NCBI RefSeq assembly: GCF_027887165.1
Contig: NC_077232.1
Location: 79,001,483 to 79,065,482 of the forward strand
Direction: 5' to 3'
Length of the DNA: 64,000 nucleotides
Source: Monodelphis domestica
Lineage: Eukaryota; Chordata; Mammalia; Didelphimorphia; Didelphidae
Part shown: positions 21,076 through 63,599 of the stretch, piece after piece
Layout of the letters: every line of letters begins with the position of its first letter
Position numbering within the stretch: the stretch's first letter is position 1
Made by a program: the position numbers and the translations under genes
The notes under the pieces: generated by a model
Told to the model about the DNA's origin: nothing
Seen by the model: the letters and a program-made list of their open reading frames with translations, nothing else
Database searches by the model: none

Positions 21076-23471
21076 GCATTAAATCAATGGCAATTTATCA
21101 AAAAGTACCCAGTGTAGATGACAGTCCTTGCCTGATTGTCCAACACACTGCTAGCCAAATTCACTAGAAATCATGATTATCCCAGGGAAGGCTTCTTCTG
21201 TTTCTTTTTTTTATTATGATTAAATTACATATTTTTCAATTACACATAATAACAATTTTTAATAATTGTTTTCTGACATTTTGATTCAGATCTTCCCCAT
21301 CTCCCCTCCAGAGTCAAATACTCTGATGTAGGTTAGATCGGTGCTTTCATGCAATATGTAATTCCATATCCCCCATGTTGTGGCTAAAGACACTTATCAC
21401 ATATACAATAAAAAACCCATGAAGGAAATAAAGTGAAGAATGGCATGCTTTGATCTGCAATCCAATTCCAACAGTTCCTTCTTTGGCTGTGGTTGGCATG
21501 TTTTTCGAGTAATCTTGGAACCTTGTTTAGTCCTTCACAGTTGATCATTGTATAATATTTCTGTTACTCTAAACACTATTCTCCTAGCTCTGCTCATTTC
21601 ACTTTGAATCAATTCAAAACCTGGTCTTTCCAGGTTTTTCTGAACTCATCTTATTCCATCATTTCTTATAGAGCAATAGCTTTCCATGACAACCAGATAC
21701 CAACAGTTTGTTCAGCCATTCCCCAATTGATGGACATCCTCTCATTTTCCAATTCTTTGCCACTATAAAAAGATCTAAAAATATTTTTGTATAACTAAGT
21801 CTTTTTCTCTTACTTCTGATCTCTTTGGGGGTATAGACCTAGTAGTGGTGTTGCTGGGTCAAAGGGAAGGCATGGTTTTTATGGCTCTTTTGAGTATGGT
21901 TCAATATTGCTCTCCAGAATGGTTTAATCAGAGTTACATCAACAGTGCATTAGTGTCCCAATTTTCTCACATCCCCTCCTACATTTATCATTTTCCTTTT
22001 TGGTCATGTTAGTCATTCTGATAGTTGTGAGGTGATATTTCAGAATTGTTTTAATTTGCATTTCTCTAATAAAAATTCGGAGCATTTTTTTTACATGACT
22101 ATAGATCATTTTAATTTCTTCATCTGAGAACTGCCTGTTCATATCCTTTGACCATTTTCAGTTGGGGAATGCATTATTATAAATTTGACTACATTCTCTA
22201 TATATTTGAGAAATGAGGCCTTTGTCAGACACTTGCTACAATCCTCCCCCCCCCCCAATTTGTGGTTTCCCTTCTAATCTTGGTTACATTGGTTTTGTTT
22301 GTAGATAAACTTTGAAATCTAATGTAATCATCCATTTCTTTTTTTATAATGTTCTCTATGGCTTATTTGGTCATAAATTCTTCCCTTAAACATAAGTCTG
22401 AAGGTGAACTTTTCTATGTTCCCCTAATTTCTTTATGGAATTTGTTTTTAGATCAAACATCCATTTTGATTTTATCTTGGTGTATTGTGCGAGATGTTGG
22501 TCTATGCCTATTTTCTGCCATATTGTTTTCCAGTTTTCCCAGTTTTTGTCATATAGTAGATTCTTTCCTCAGTAGCTTGGATTCTTTGGGTTTATCAAAT
22601 ACTAGGTAACTAGTCATTAACTACTGTATTGATTTCCTAACCTATTCCATTGATCCACTACTCTGTTTCTTAGCCAATACCAGATGGTTTTTGATTATTG
22701 CTTTATAGTATAGTTTTGAGATCTAGTATAGCTAGGCCTCTTCAATTAATATTTTTGGTAATTGTTTACATCTCTATTTGTGTGAAAAGTATTTTGTAAT
22801 TATATTCATATAGTGGCTGGGTTGGTTTTCATAAATTACACTCCTAGGTATTTTATATTCTCTCCAGTTTTCAATCTCTCGCTGCTGAACTTTGTTGGCG
22901 ATTAACAGAAAAGATATATGTAGGTTTATTTTTGTGTCCTGAGACTTTGCTAAAATTCTTGATTGTTTCTATGGGGTTCTTTATGGATACCATCATATCA
23001 TCTGAAACGTTTTGTTTCCTCATTTGCCTATTCTAATTCCTTTAATTTTTTTCCACTCTTTTTGCTATAGCTAGTGTTTTTAGTATAATATTAAATAGTA
23101 GTGGTAATAATGGGAATCCTTGTTCACTCCTGATCTTGTTACGAAGGATTCTAGTTTATTCCCATTACAGATAATGCTTGCTTATGATTTTAGATAGATG
23201 CCCTTTATCACTTTAAGGAAAGTTCCTTTTATTCCATATTTTTCTAACATTTTATAGGAATGGGTGTTGTATGATGGCAAAGGCTTTTTCAACACATGTT
23301 GAAATAATCATATTGTTTTATTTTGTTATTGATAGTTATGCTGATAGTTTTCCTAATATTGAACCACCCCTGCATTCCTGACTCCCAAAAGAACCCACCT
23401 GAAATAGTATATGATCTTTGTGATATAATGCTGTAATTTCCTTGTTAGTGTTTTATTTAAAATATGCTTAT

Positions 23472-23682
23472 CAGGGGGAAGCTGGGTGGCTCAGTGGATT
23501 GAGAGTCAGGCCCAGAGATGGAAAGTCCTAGGTTCAAACCTGGCCTCAGACACTTCCTAGCTGTGTGACCCTGGGCAAGTCACTTAATCCCCAATGTCTA
23601 GCTCTTGCCACTCTTCTGCCTTAGAACCAATATCCAGTATTGATTCTAAGAGAGAAGGTAAGGGTTTTTTAAAAAAAAATTC
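23472..23682 (+). repeat. Marsupial tailed CORE-SINE inside L1 ORF2
   Basis: A full-length copy with head GCTGGGTGGCTCAGTGGATT and tail AGTATTGATTCTAAGAGAGA. L1 ORF2 sequence continues on both sides, so the SINE is the younger insertion. Confidence 0.92.
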
Positions 23683-25559
23683 TCATCAATATTCATTAGG
23701 GAGATTGGTCTGTATTTTCCTTTCTGTTTCAGCTCTTCCCAATTCAGGTATCAGTACATATTTGTGTCATAAAATGAATTTGAAAGAATCCTTTCTTCTG
23801 CTATATTCCCACATAATTTATATAGTACTAGAATTGTTCCCTGAAGAGTTGGCAGAATTCATTTATCAATTTATTTGGCCTTGGGGCCTCTTTCTTAGAG
23901 AACTTTTTATTTTTAAAAATTTCTTTTTCTATAATGGGGTTGTGTTCTATTTCCTCTTTTGTTAATCTGGACAGCTTACATGTTTGTAAATAGTCATCTA
24001 TTTAATTTAGACAGCTAGATTTATTGGCATATAGTTGGGTGAAATAATTCCCAATAATTGCTTTAATTTCTTCATTGATTTTGATTTCATCTTTTCCACC
24101 CTTGACAGTGGTAATTTGGTTTTCCTTTTTTAAATCAAATTAACCAGTGGTTTATCTATTTTATTTTTTCATAAAACCAGCTCCTTACTTATTAGGTCAG
24201 TGGTCTTCCTTCCATTTTATTTATCTCTCCTTTGATTTTCAGGATTTCCAATTTGGTGTTTAATTGGGAACTCTTAATTTATTCTTTTTCTGGGATTTGT
24301 TTGTTCTGATTTATTTTACTGATGTGTTTAGAGATATAAATTTCCACCTAAATACAGCTTTGGCTGCATCCCATGAATTTTGGCATGTTGTCTCTTTGTT
24401 GTTCTCTTTAATGAAATTATTGTTTCTGATTTGTTCTCTGACCCATTGATTCTTTAGGAGATTGTTTAGTTTCCAATTCTTAGTCTTTCTGCTGTTCTTT
24501 GAATAATTTTTATTGCATTATGGTCTGAAAAGTATGCATTTAATATTTCTGCTTTTCTGCATTTAGTGGCGAGGTTTTTGTGCCTTATTATATGGCCAGT
24601 TTTTATGAAGGTGCTACACACTGCTGAGGAAAAAAAAAGATTTATCCCTTTTTGTTCCCATTCAGTTTTCTCTAGAGATCTATCATAGGTAACTTTTATA
24701 ACATTTTATTTATCTCTTTAAATTTTCTAATTTTTAGTTGGATTTATTTACTTCTGAGAGGGAAAGATTGAGGTCCTCCATGAGTAAAATTTTACTATCT
24801 CCTCCTGTAACTCGTAATTTCTCCTTTAAAAATTTGGATGTTGTGACATTTGGTGCATATGTTTGACAGACATTGTTTCATCATCTATGATGCCTTTCAT
24901 CCTGAGGTCATTTCCATCCTTATCTCTTTTGATTAGGTCAGTTTTTACTTTTGGTTTATCTGAGATCAAGACTACTACTATCCCTGTATTTTTTATTTTG
25001 GCTAAAGCAGAATAGATTGTGCTCTAGTCTCTTATTTTTATTCTGTGCCTCCCTGCTTTAAATGTGTTTCTTGTAGAGAGCATATTGTAGGGTTTGGGGT
25101 TTTTAATACACTCTGCTATCCTTTTCCATTTTATTGTTAAGTTCATCCCATTCACATTCATGGTTATGTCTCTTAATTGTTTCCCTCCATCTTATTTTCC
25201 CCATTTACTTTTCTCCCTTTCTGCCTTTCCCTGTTCACAAATGTTTTGCTTCCAGCCACTGCCTCCCTCCACCCCATTAGCCTCCTTTTTTCTATCCCCC
25301 TGCACCATTTCCAATTTATCTTTCTCTCCTACTTCCCTATAGGGTACAGTAAGTTTCTATAGCTGAGTGAGGGGGTTATTCCCACTATGAACTAATTCAG
25401 AGGAGAATAAAGTTCAAGCATTGCCTACCACACGCACTCATCTTCTCCACTGTACTGACTCTTGGGTGCTACCTCATGTGATATAAATTACTCCTATCTT
25501 TCCTTTTCTCTTCTCCCCATGTGTTCCTCTTTCCTGTCCCTTTATAAACATACAAACAC

Positions 25560-25567
25560 ACACATAT

Positions 25568-25628
<61 letters not shown>
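25560..25628. repeat. (CATA/TA)n microsatellite
   Basis: ACACACATATATACATACAT passes into uninterrupted TA dinucleotides within the L1 spacer. Confidence 0.95.
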
Positions 25629-25630
<2 letters not shown>

Positions 25631-27299
25631 TGAACAGGGGGAGTACCAACCCATTCTATTCTGTTTACTCTCTTCTTTCTTCCTATGTATATTCCTTCTC
25701 ACTATCCTTATTGTGATCATCTTAAGTACTTTAAATACCTTAAGAGACCCAAATATCCTATCTATCTAAAGTATCTTAATTATCATCCTCCCAGATATGA
25801 ATGTACTCATTTCAACCTTATTGAAATTCTTAAGTTTCTACTTTTCTGTTTACTTTTTTTACTTCTCTGGAATATCAAATTTGGTCATCAAGTTTTCTTT
25901 TCAGGTCTATTTTGGTCAGAAATACTTAGAAGTCTTCTATTTTATTAAATATTCCCCCCCACTGGAAAATTGTGCTCAGTTTTACTGGGTATATAATTCT
26001 TGATTGTAGGTCTAGCTCCTTGCCTTTCAGAATATCATATTTCATGCATTCTGGTACCTTAATGTTTGCTGCCAGGTCTTGTGTAATCCTAACTGGGATT
26101 GAATTGTTTCCTTCTGATGCTTGCAATACTTTTTTCTTGGCTTGGGAGTCTTTAATTTTGTTATAATCCTGGGATGTTTTACATTAGGGTCTCTTTCAGG
26201 AGGTGACTGGTAGAATCTTTCAATTTCTATTTCCCCCTCTCATTTGAGGATATCAGGGCAGTTCCCCTGATTTCTTATAATATGGTATCTTTGCTCTACT
26301 TTTGATCATAGCTATCAGGTATTCCAAAGATTCTCAGATTGTCTCTCCCAGATCCATTTTCCAGGTAAATTGTTTTTCCAATGAGATATTTCAGATTTTC
26401 TATTTTTTTTCATTCCTTTGATTTTGTCTTGCTTCCTAATGCTTTATGCAGTCATTTGCTTCCATTTCCCAAACTCTTAATTTTTAAGGAGTTTTTTTTT
26501 TCCTTCAGCTTTTGTGTTTCCTTTTCCATCTGGGCAATTCTAGTCTTTTGAGTTGTTTTGTTCAGTTTTTTTTTGTCCTCCATTTCCATTTGACTTACTT
26601 TAGTTTCAAGATGTTGAATATATTATTACTTTTATTATTTGATTTTTTAAAGTTATTTTCTTCCAAGAGGTCTTTTGGGGCCTGACATCCTTTCTCACTT
26701 TGAGGCTTCACACGTTTCCCTTTTGTCATTGTTGTCCTCTTCAAGTTTACATTTTGGTCTTCCCTGTCACTATGATAACTTTCTAAGATTAGGTTTTTTT
26801 CTTTGTCTTTTGTTCATTTTTCTGGTTATTAGTTTCCCCCTTCATTACCTTGTCTATCTGTTGAGGTCTTGCTCTGCTCCTGGGGTGAAGAGTGTTATTC
26901 CAACCTTTCAGTGTAGCCTCCTCTGGTGCTTAGGGTAGCCCCACTTGTCTTTCAGGTCTCTCAGTGTGCACTTTCAGAAAGTAGACCAATTAGCATATTC
27001 TGTGTAACTTCGCAGATTTTTCCAGCTGGATCCCAGTCCACATTTTCAATCTCCCTCTTGTCTCCTGTACTATTATTCCCCACTCACTGAATGTATTGCC
27101 TCAGGCCACATGGAAGCTCTCTAGGCTGATGTGCTCTCCATAAGATCCTCACTGGTCTTTTCTCCCCTTTCCTCCCCACAAGTTGAGATGTGTCTCTCCT
27201 GTTTTCCACTGTTTGGAGGTGCTGTATTTCCTATTTTTGTGTTTGGAGGGTTTGAGTGAGCTAAGCATCTCTTACTCCACTATTTTAGTTCCCAACAAG

Positions 27300-27840
27300 C
27301 AACTCTCTCGGAGGAAGGTTCTTAAAGGAAACAGCATTAGAGTTAGGCTGCAAAAGGATGGGGGAGATATTCAACAAATGTTATTATTTTTGTACAATTT
27401 ATGGAGGCTTTTGCCTTCATATCACAGTCCCTTCCCTCTCACTTATTAAGAACGGCCCCTCCTTGCTGAGACAAAGGAAAACTATTATGGAGAATATGTC
27501 AGTGACAGCATGTCTGAGAGCTTGCATGATGCTTGGAAACAGCCTAACCTTCTCCTGCTTCACACCCATGAGGGAAGGCAAATGCTTCACTGTTCTCTTC
27601 TCTAATGGTTTTTCCAGTATTCCGTTCTGCTTTCCTTTTCAGGATCTTCCCATTTACATTGTTAGGGCCATGGTATAAGCCCACTTCACTCTGCCCAGCT
27701 TATACAAATCTTCCTTCAAATATCTATTAAACCCCTACTGTGCCACGTGGGACCCTGGACAAACCACTTCTCTTAGATTCCTCATCTGAGCCTCCCAATG
27801 ACTAGAATCTCTGCCTCAAAGTTACTTTGTATTGATTCTG
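27300..27840. other. Intergenic, no recognised feature
   Basis: Open frames here are short and have no recognisable homology. Confidence 0.4.
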
Positions 27841-27970
27841 AATATTCTTACTTATGTATATCACCTCCCCCAATAAACTGTTCAGATCCTCAAGGTTGGG
27901 GATGGTTTCCATTTTCCATCCTTGGCGCCTCCCAGGACCTGGCACATAGCTGGTGCTTAATAATTCACAG
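27840..27970 (+). repeat. L2-type 3' tail
   Basis: CAGGACCTGGCACATAGCTG followed by GTGCTTAATAATTCA is the characteristic end. Nothing was recognised at 27970-28735. Confidence 0.65.
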
Positions 27971-28748
27971 TGTAACAGCTCCCTTATTTGTCTCTGATTT
28001 GTCTCTGAAATGAGGCTTCACTGTTCAAGCCCAACAATAAATGAAGTGCTGAATGTATAGAAAACACTGTTCGACACTGAGGCCACAAAGATCTAGGTGG
28101 ATAAATACAAAAAGAAATCTAGCAGGAATGTTTGCTCTAAGTAAAGGACAAAAGGCCACATAAGAGCAGAGAAGGACACTCCGGTCAATTGGTACGAGAA
28201 AAAGCTGGACAGCAGGTTGAAGACAAAGTGTCTGAATGCCCGAGTCAGAGTTTACACTCTGTTCCGTTTCCCAAAGTTAAATCCATCCTCAAGGACAAAG
28301 ATAATGTGCCACAGGCTGTGAAGGCAAGTCACCCAGGGGAGTCACAGATATGTTGCACTTAATATTTCAACATCCTTGGAATAAACATACATCCTTCTGA
28401 GGGATCTCCTTTGAAGACGATCATTCCATCATGTTAGTCACAGTCAAAACCAATTACCCAGCTGCTCTGGTCAACTGGAAAATCTGCACCAAATTCATAA
28501 AAATTTAGGGTGGGTAGGAAACGCGAATAATGGGGAACAGAGGCAAGCAGGCATGGTAAGCACCACGCAGGATGACAGAGATATTAAGTTTTTTGAAACT
28601 AATACTCTACAGCTTTGGTATTGAGGTTCTACCAAAGGAGACACGACTGACCATCAGCTTTGTCTTTCTGCTATCAAATAAAAAAGGGAGGAGAAAAAAA
28701 CACATAATAAAAAAGTAATTGACATCCCTTTATTATATATCTTTTCCT

Positions 28749-28754
28749 TACATC
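28749..28754 (-). promoter_or_regulatory. Candidate distal poly(A) signal AATAAA of LETM1
   Basis: The minus-strand hexamer is followed within about 20-40 bases by a T-rich, GT-containing tract, the expected arrangement for cleavage and polyadenylation. The three other hexamers in the 3'UTR have no clearly better context. Use of this site is inference only. Confidence 0.3.
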
Positions 28755-29281
28755 AAATTTAATGTGTCCAGAAAACATGAGCGTGTTTCTTCTGAAAGTC
28801 ATACAAAGAAACTGAACTATTGATATTTCTTTAAAATACACAGTAAAAATGTATGACATTGAATCATTTAAATTAGATGGTTTACATTATCAGTGCATTT
28901 CTATCAGTAAGATAATGGTGGATCCAAAGGTCTCTGAACTCAGAAGTAAATTAGATTTAAGAGAGGGAGGAATCTCCAAAGTCCAGGGCTCTGGTTACTT
29001 TGATTTTAGTCATGCTTGTGAGAAATAAGTCACTCGTACATACTAAACTAAAATGGTTGTCTCACTGACAAAAGCCAAGAAATTCAATTTGATAAACACT
29101 TACTGAGCGCCTATTGTATGCAGAGTACTGTGCTAGGCACTGGAAATGTATTTAAGGCTGTAAGTCTGTCCTTAATTCAATTAACTCATAGAGAGCAAAA
29201 AAACAAAAAAAATTCTCAAACTTCAAGGCCATTTTACTTAATTGTTTCTGTACTTAAATGACAACTGATTTCCATTTCGAA

Positions 29282-29282
<1 letters not shown>

Positions 29283-29319
<37 letters not shown>
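29283..29319. repeat. (CA)n microsatellite
   Basis: This is an uninterrupted CA run inside the putative 3'UTR (GU repeat in the LETM1 transcript). Confidence 0.97.
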
Positions 29320-29320
<1 letters not shown>

Positions 29321-29842
29321 AGCTGTGAACCATGAAGGCAGACATATTGATATAGATCCTTTTACTGGATTAAAGTGAAGAAGCCTTTCACTTGGAGTTG
29401 CTATCTAGCCTGACAACTTTCATATCTCAAAAGCAGCATCTGAAGCTGGACTGTCCAAAATGGCACTTGGAACCACGCCAATTTAAAAAATTCCTATAAA
29501 CATATATTAGGTTGGGCATTTAGGGAAAAGGAAAGGTGAGATGGGACATCTGCTTAAAAACTAACTAGAGCTCTTCTTCAAAGATTGAGTTCCGCTATGG
29601 GCAAGCCTGAAGAGCCTGTAGGAACTCCTGAAAACACAGTAGATGCTGACAGTGAAAATGCACGCCATGGTTATTACTTTGTAACACTTATAAAAACCCA
29701 ACTTTCCTATTGTAACTCTCTCCTTTATGACCTCATCCCCAAAACCTCATATTCTCGGATCCACCATATCTCCGAATCGTGCCTGATCATTTATTTAAGC
29801 AGCAATAAATAAGATTAAGTATAGTTCCCTCCCTCCCTCCCC

Positions 29843-29866
29843 CAACACACACACACACACACACAA
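29843..29866. repeat. (AC)n microsatellite
   Basis: This is a short AC run inside the putative 3'UTR, about 0.5 kb from the other CA repeat. Confidence 0.95.
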
Positions 29867-30282
29867 CTCACACAGAGACAAAATAAAAATAACCAACAGA
29901 ACTGGTGTCAAACCATGACAAATTTACTAAAACTGAAATTTGTATACACATAAAAAACCTCAAGATCTTAACTTTGGAAAAAAAGATGCATTGCTATTGC
30001 ACTCACAGCAGGCTAAAGGCCCGTCTAATCAGTGCCGGTTCCCTGCCCATCTGTCGGCCTCTCCCATGACGAGGGAGGAGAGTCACAAACTGGAGTCCAA
30101 CAGCCAGGGCACATGCAACGAAGGAGCAACGCTGACAGCGCCAGGGCAGAGATGGAGAACCCAAAGGCTCGGGCTCCACTGATGCTCTAACAAAGGGACA
30201 CACAGTTGCAGACAAGAAGCCAAGAGTCAGATTATAAAATCCTAGGAGACGACAACAGAAGGGGGAGGGGGGGAAGGGAGGG

Positions 30283-30336
30283 GAAGGAGGAGGAGGAGGA
30301 GGAGGAGGAGGAGGAGGAGGAGGAGGAGGAGGAGGA
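30283..30336. repeat. (GGA)n microsatellite
   Basis: About 17 GGA units lie in a purine-rich surround, giving a CCU-repeat in the LETM1-sense strand. The poly-proline open frame at 30003-30344 is an artefact of this tract. Confidence 0.97.
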
Positions 30337-33300
30337 AAGGGCAATGAGGGCTGGGAGCTAGCACAAAGCGGAGCCCTGGCTCTCTCCTAACAGGCTGGGG
30401 GCCTCCCTCCGTTCTGGGCTTTCTATTTCTTCACCTGTAAAATGAGGAGCTCTGGTAGACAACTGCTAATGTGTCCTTAGGGGTTTCTCACAGGAACCTA
30501 GTCTGCTCTGCTTCCCTACCGTGTTCCTCTTGGTCAAAGGAGGGTCTTTTTAGGTTTTCAGAGTCGGGGTGCAAAGACGACGACTAGCAAAAAGTGTGAA
30601 ATGACATACCTCTCAGAGAGAGCAATCTTCCCAATCAGATCACCAGGCTCATCTCTCTTAGTTCTGCCGCCTTTTCTTAAGTCACCTGAATCCCAAGCCC
30701 CAGCCCCAGGAAGCTCTTGTTTGGCTCGCCGCTTCTCCAAGCACAAAGGCCCAATGGAGGATCAGTCAGGATTCCTTATCCTGATATGTGTAATCTATCA
30801 AGCCAACATCTGTGGATCTCACTCACTTGTGAACTGTGTCCCATTCGAGGAACTAGCTCTCACAAATGAAAACTCCAAGATGAAAATGATGATATGTTTG
30901 GCAATCATAAGGTAGTCCAGTCTTTTACCACTAAAAATCAGATTTAAATAACTACTCTAAAATGTTTCATAAATATTCAACGGTGTCACTTCAGATAGGA
31001 AAAAGGAAAACTTTGAATGCAATGACTCACTTCCCAATGTGTCCCTTCTAAAACATACAATCCTGTTACAGCTTTTAAGCTGCCATGTAACCACTAAGTA
31101 AAACAGTGAAAGCAACTTCTAACACATTCTCCCAGTTCTTCTCCCTTCACTGTCTCGATTCAGTTCTATGAGTTATTTTATTCCTATATTTTTATATTCC
31201 TATATTTAGATGACATATGAAAGGCACCCCTTCGAGTTAAAATTTTTGCCCAAAATACACACCACCCAAATACCATAATTATGGGCCAATTGAGAATTTG
31301 GCACAGCTATTATTATTATTAAATAAAAGATGCTTTAGGGGGTGGTATAAATATGGAAAAAATAGTTGGTTTTCTACCTTATATTTTAACACACAAAAAA
31401 AAAAACCCCACTGTTCTACAGTTTTGTTTTAATACAGATTTTTACAACTACTTTTGCTTTCAGCACTGGACGGCAAGTTTATATGAACTATAGCCAAATC
31501 AAACAACCAGACTACCTAACTTTATCAAGGCAGCTATAACTCGCCCTTACCAACAGCAGTTTGAAAATGCCCAGTTTCAAAATACAGTACAAGTATTTCA
31601 AAGAACAATCTATAATCTTTTATAACTGCTGAATACACAAAATTTACAAATAGTTATAGCTTCAGTCATTCTCAAGATATCTAACATGTCACTATTTGTG
31701 ATAAATGATTCAAAAAATAATTTTTAAAAAACCCTCAACAAAAGAAAAAAACACCCAGTGGCAAGAAACTAAGTACCTGACTTTGCTGCTATAGTATACA
31801 TTATCAAAGAAAATACTATGGTCCATCATGTAAGTGGTGATCATCAAATCTCTATACCACTGGCACCTCTAATAATTCATTTTAAATATTTAAATCTTAT
31901 CCAGGAAATAATCTATTTGAATTTGAGTTTAAAAATGGAAATACTAATCCAAGGGGAGTGCTTAGATTTTTTTCCATAGCATAAGTATTATTGATATAGG
32001 GAATGCTTAGTGGATGGTAACTGATAAAGTATGAATCGGGGGTTTAAAAATAATAAAAGGATAACCCCAAATCCATGTAAAGTATTGTACAACTAAAAGT
32101 GCACTAAAACATGTCCTGGGCTATTAAGATAAAACTTGAAAATGAGGACAAGTAAGAAAACCTATTTGTTCAAAAACCCAAAAAGCAATTATTTACTCAA
32201 ATATTATATATTTTAGAGAAAAGTGATTTGGTACAGTAAATCCAGATGCTAACACTTAATCTACTTCATTAGATTTTTTTCAAAGGGTAATGGACGCAAG
32301 CTACTTTTAAAACAGGTACGCAAGACTAGGATGTGTGGGAGAAAAGATCAGCCAGTTAATCCCTAGGAAGAAAACCACTCCTCGTTCCCCGAAAAGAAAT
32401 TATTCCCTGACACACAATGTGCAAGTATAAAAAAACTTTTTAAGTGGCCAGATATCATTATTATCCATACATTAATTAAGGGAGAAAATAAAACAATTTT
32501 CTGAATAGTTACAGTTTTAAGTCTGTGGAAATGTATACTGATAGATTTTATTTACATCTTATTTCTGGGGTATACATGTTATTGAAATCTTCTTTTTAAA
32601 AAATCAAGTTTTCATTCAAATAAACATGACAATATCCCTAGAAATGCACCAGCCCAACTTAAAGGCTGCGAGGGCAACCCGAACAGAATAACAAGGGGGA
32701 GAGGGGATTGCTCATGTCAATCAGCTTCAAAAATAGATGCAAACCTTAAAGCTGGCCCAATGAAGAATTGCCACAGCGGCCCCCTAGCTGAAGGGAGAGA
32801 GCTTGAATCAATTTAGCTTTGCTTTCAAGCACATAAAAGATCACCAGGGGAAACAAGGAGTGATTCTAACTTATCTGTATCATTTTAGATCCAAGGGGAG
32901 AAAGAAAATCACCTGAAATTTTTTGCCAAAATAGGGAAGAGGGGCGGACCCTTGCCCGCCTTCCCCACTTTGGGCACAATCATCATCACGGGGCAGTTCG
33001 CGGTCTGTCATGTCAGGAGTGCCCGCGGCTCCTCGCTGCGCTCGCTGCTCTCGGGACGGGCCACCGGCACGGTGACCCCACAGGGACGGGGGTCAAGCAT
33101 GATTCACAGGCAGAGAAGGGGGGAGGGGGTCCAGAGTGCTCTCATCTTCATGGAATGATAGAAAATCACTTATTTGATCATGGAAGCGTCTGCTTTATTC
33201 CAGAAAAATAGCTGTTTTGCCAGTGGCATCGCCATAAGCAAAGTCGTCGTTCCTGGCCACCGCCGGAGGCTCCAGGAGGCATCCCCAAGCGCTGGCTCGA

Positions 33301-33346
33301 GGCGGCCTCTCCACCAAGCCGCATCAGCGGCAGCCCGGCCCGAGGC

Positions 33347-63227
<29,881 letters not shown>

Positions 63228-63365
63228 TTAATGGACAACTAGAAAGAATTATTTTTACAAAGGGAGACTTTTTTCCTACATGAGAATCAGTGGCAACTAC
63301 AATACATTATAAGGAAGAGTTGTCTAAAACAGGAATAGGAAATATAAAGAAGTACCAAGTCTTAG

Positions 63366-63551
63366 GGGCAGCTAGGTGGCCGAGTGGCCTGAGTGTCAGG
63401 CCTGGAGACAGGAGGTGCTGAGTTCAAATCTGCCCTCGAATATTTCCTAGCTGTGTGACTCTCAGAAAATCATTTAACCCCCATTGCCTAGTCCTTACAC
63501 TTCTATCTTAGAATTGTTATTAAGACAGAAAGGGTTAAAAATAAAAAAATA
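63366..63551 (+). repeat. Marsupial tailed CORE-SINE in intron 3
   Basis: Head GGGGCAGCTAGGTGGCCGAG, core with CTAGCTGTGTGACTCTCAGA, and a shortened tail. Confidence 0.9.
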
Positions 63552-63599
63552 GAAAAAAATTTTAAAGAATTCATTATTTGATTGTTTTTAAAAGACTGA

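Larger units (their letters stand above)
21197..27300 (-). mobile_element. Near full-length, decayed L1 (about 6.1 kb)
   Basis: Reading the minus strand from about 27300, the order is a 5'UTR-like segment and then ORF1. The ORF1 C-terminal domain is visible at 25926-26126 as VRITQDLAA and SRIIYPVKLSTI. A variable ORF1-ORF2 spacer follows with a (TA)n run at 25575-25628, then ORF2 from about 25150 to 22100 and the 3'UTR to 21197. The antisense L1 landmark ATGAGGCCTTTGTCAGACAC lies at 22210-22235. A marsupial SINE interrupts ORF2 at 23472-23682. Stops and frameshifts are frequent, so it is not active. Confidence 0.85.
28735..33346 (-). other. LETM1: Putative LETM1 3'UTR (distal end uncertain)
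   Basis: Downstream of the stop the minus strand shows no further gene and no marsupial SINE, L1 or LTR insertion, as expected for transcribed, constrained DNA. Minus-strand AATAAA hexamers lie at 32547-32552, 31177-31182, 29790-29795 and 28749-28754. The last is followed by a T/GT-rich stretch near 28710-28735. The human 3'UTR is about 3 kb as I recall, so use of a site between about 30 and 31.2 kb is equally plausible. The segment includes two CA repeats, a GGA repeat and a short MIR/L2-like piece near 29085-29160. Confidence 0.5.

Noticed and set aside
1..28000. FGFR3 exons expected from human synteny
   Set aside because: No tyrosine-kinase or immunoglobulin-domain exon was recognised anywhere left of LETM1. 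The gene probably lies outside the window.
30003..30344. 113-codon frame with a poly-proline run
   Set aside because: It is produced by the (GGA)n tract inside the putative LETM1 3'UTR, with no splice or homology support.
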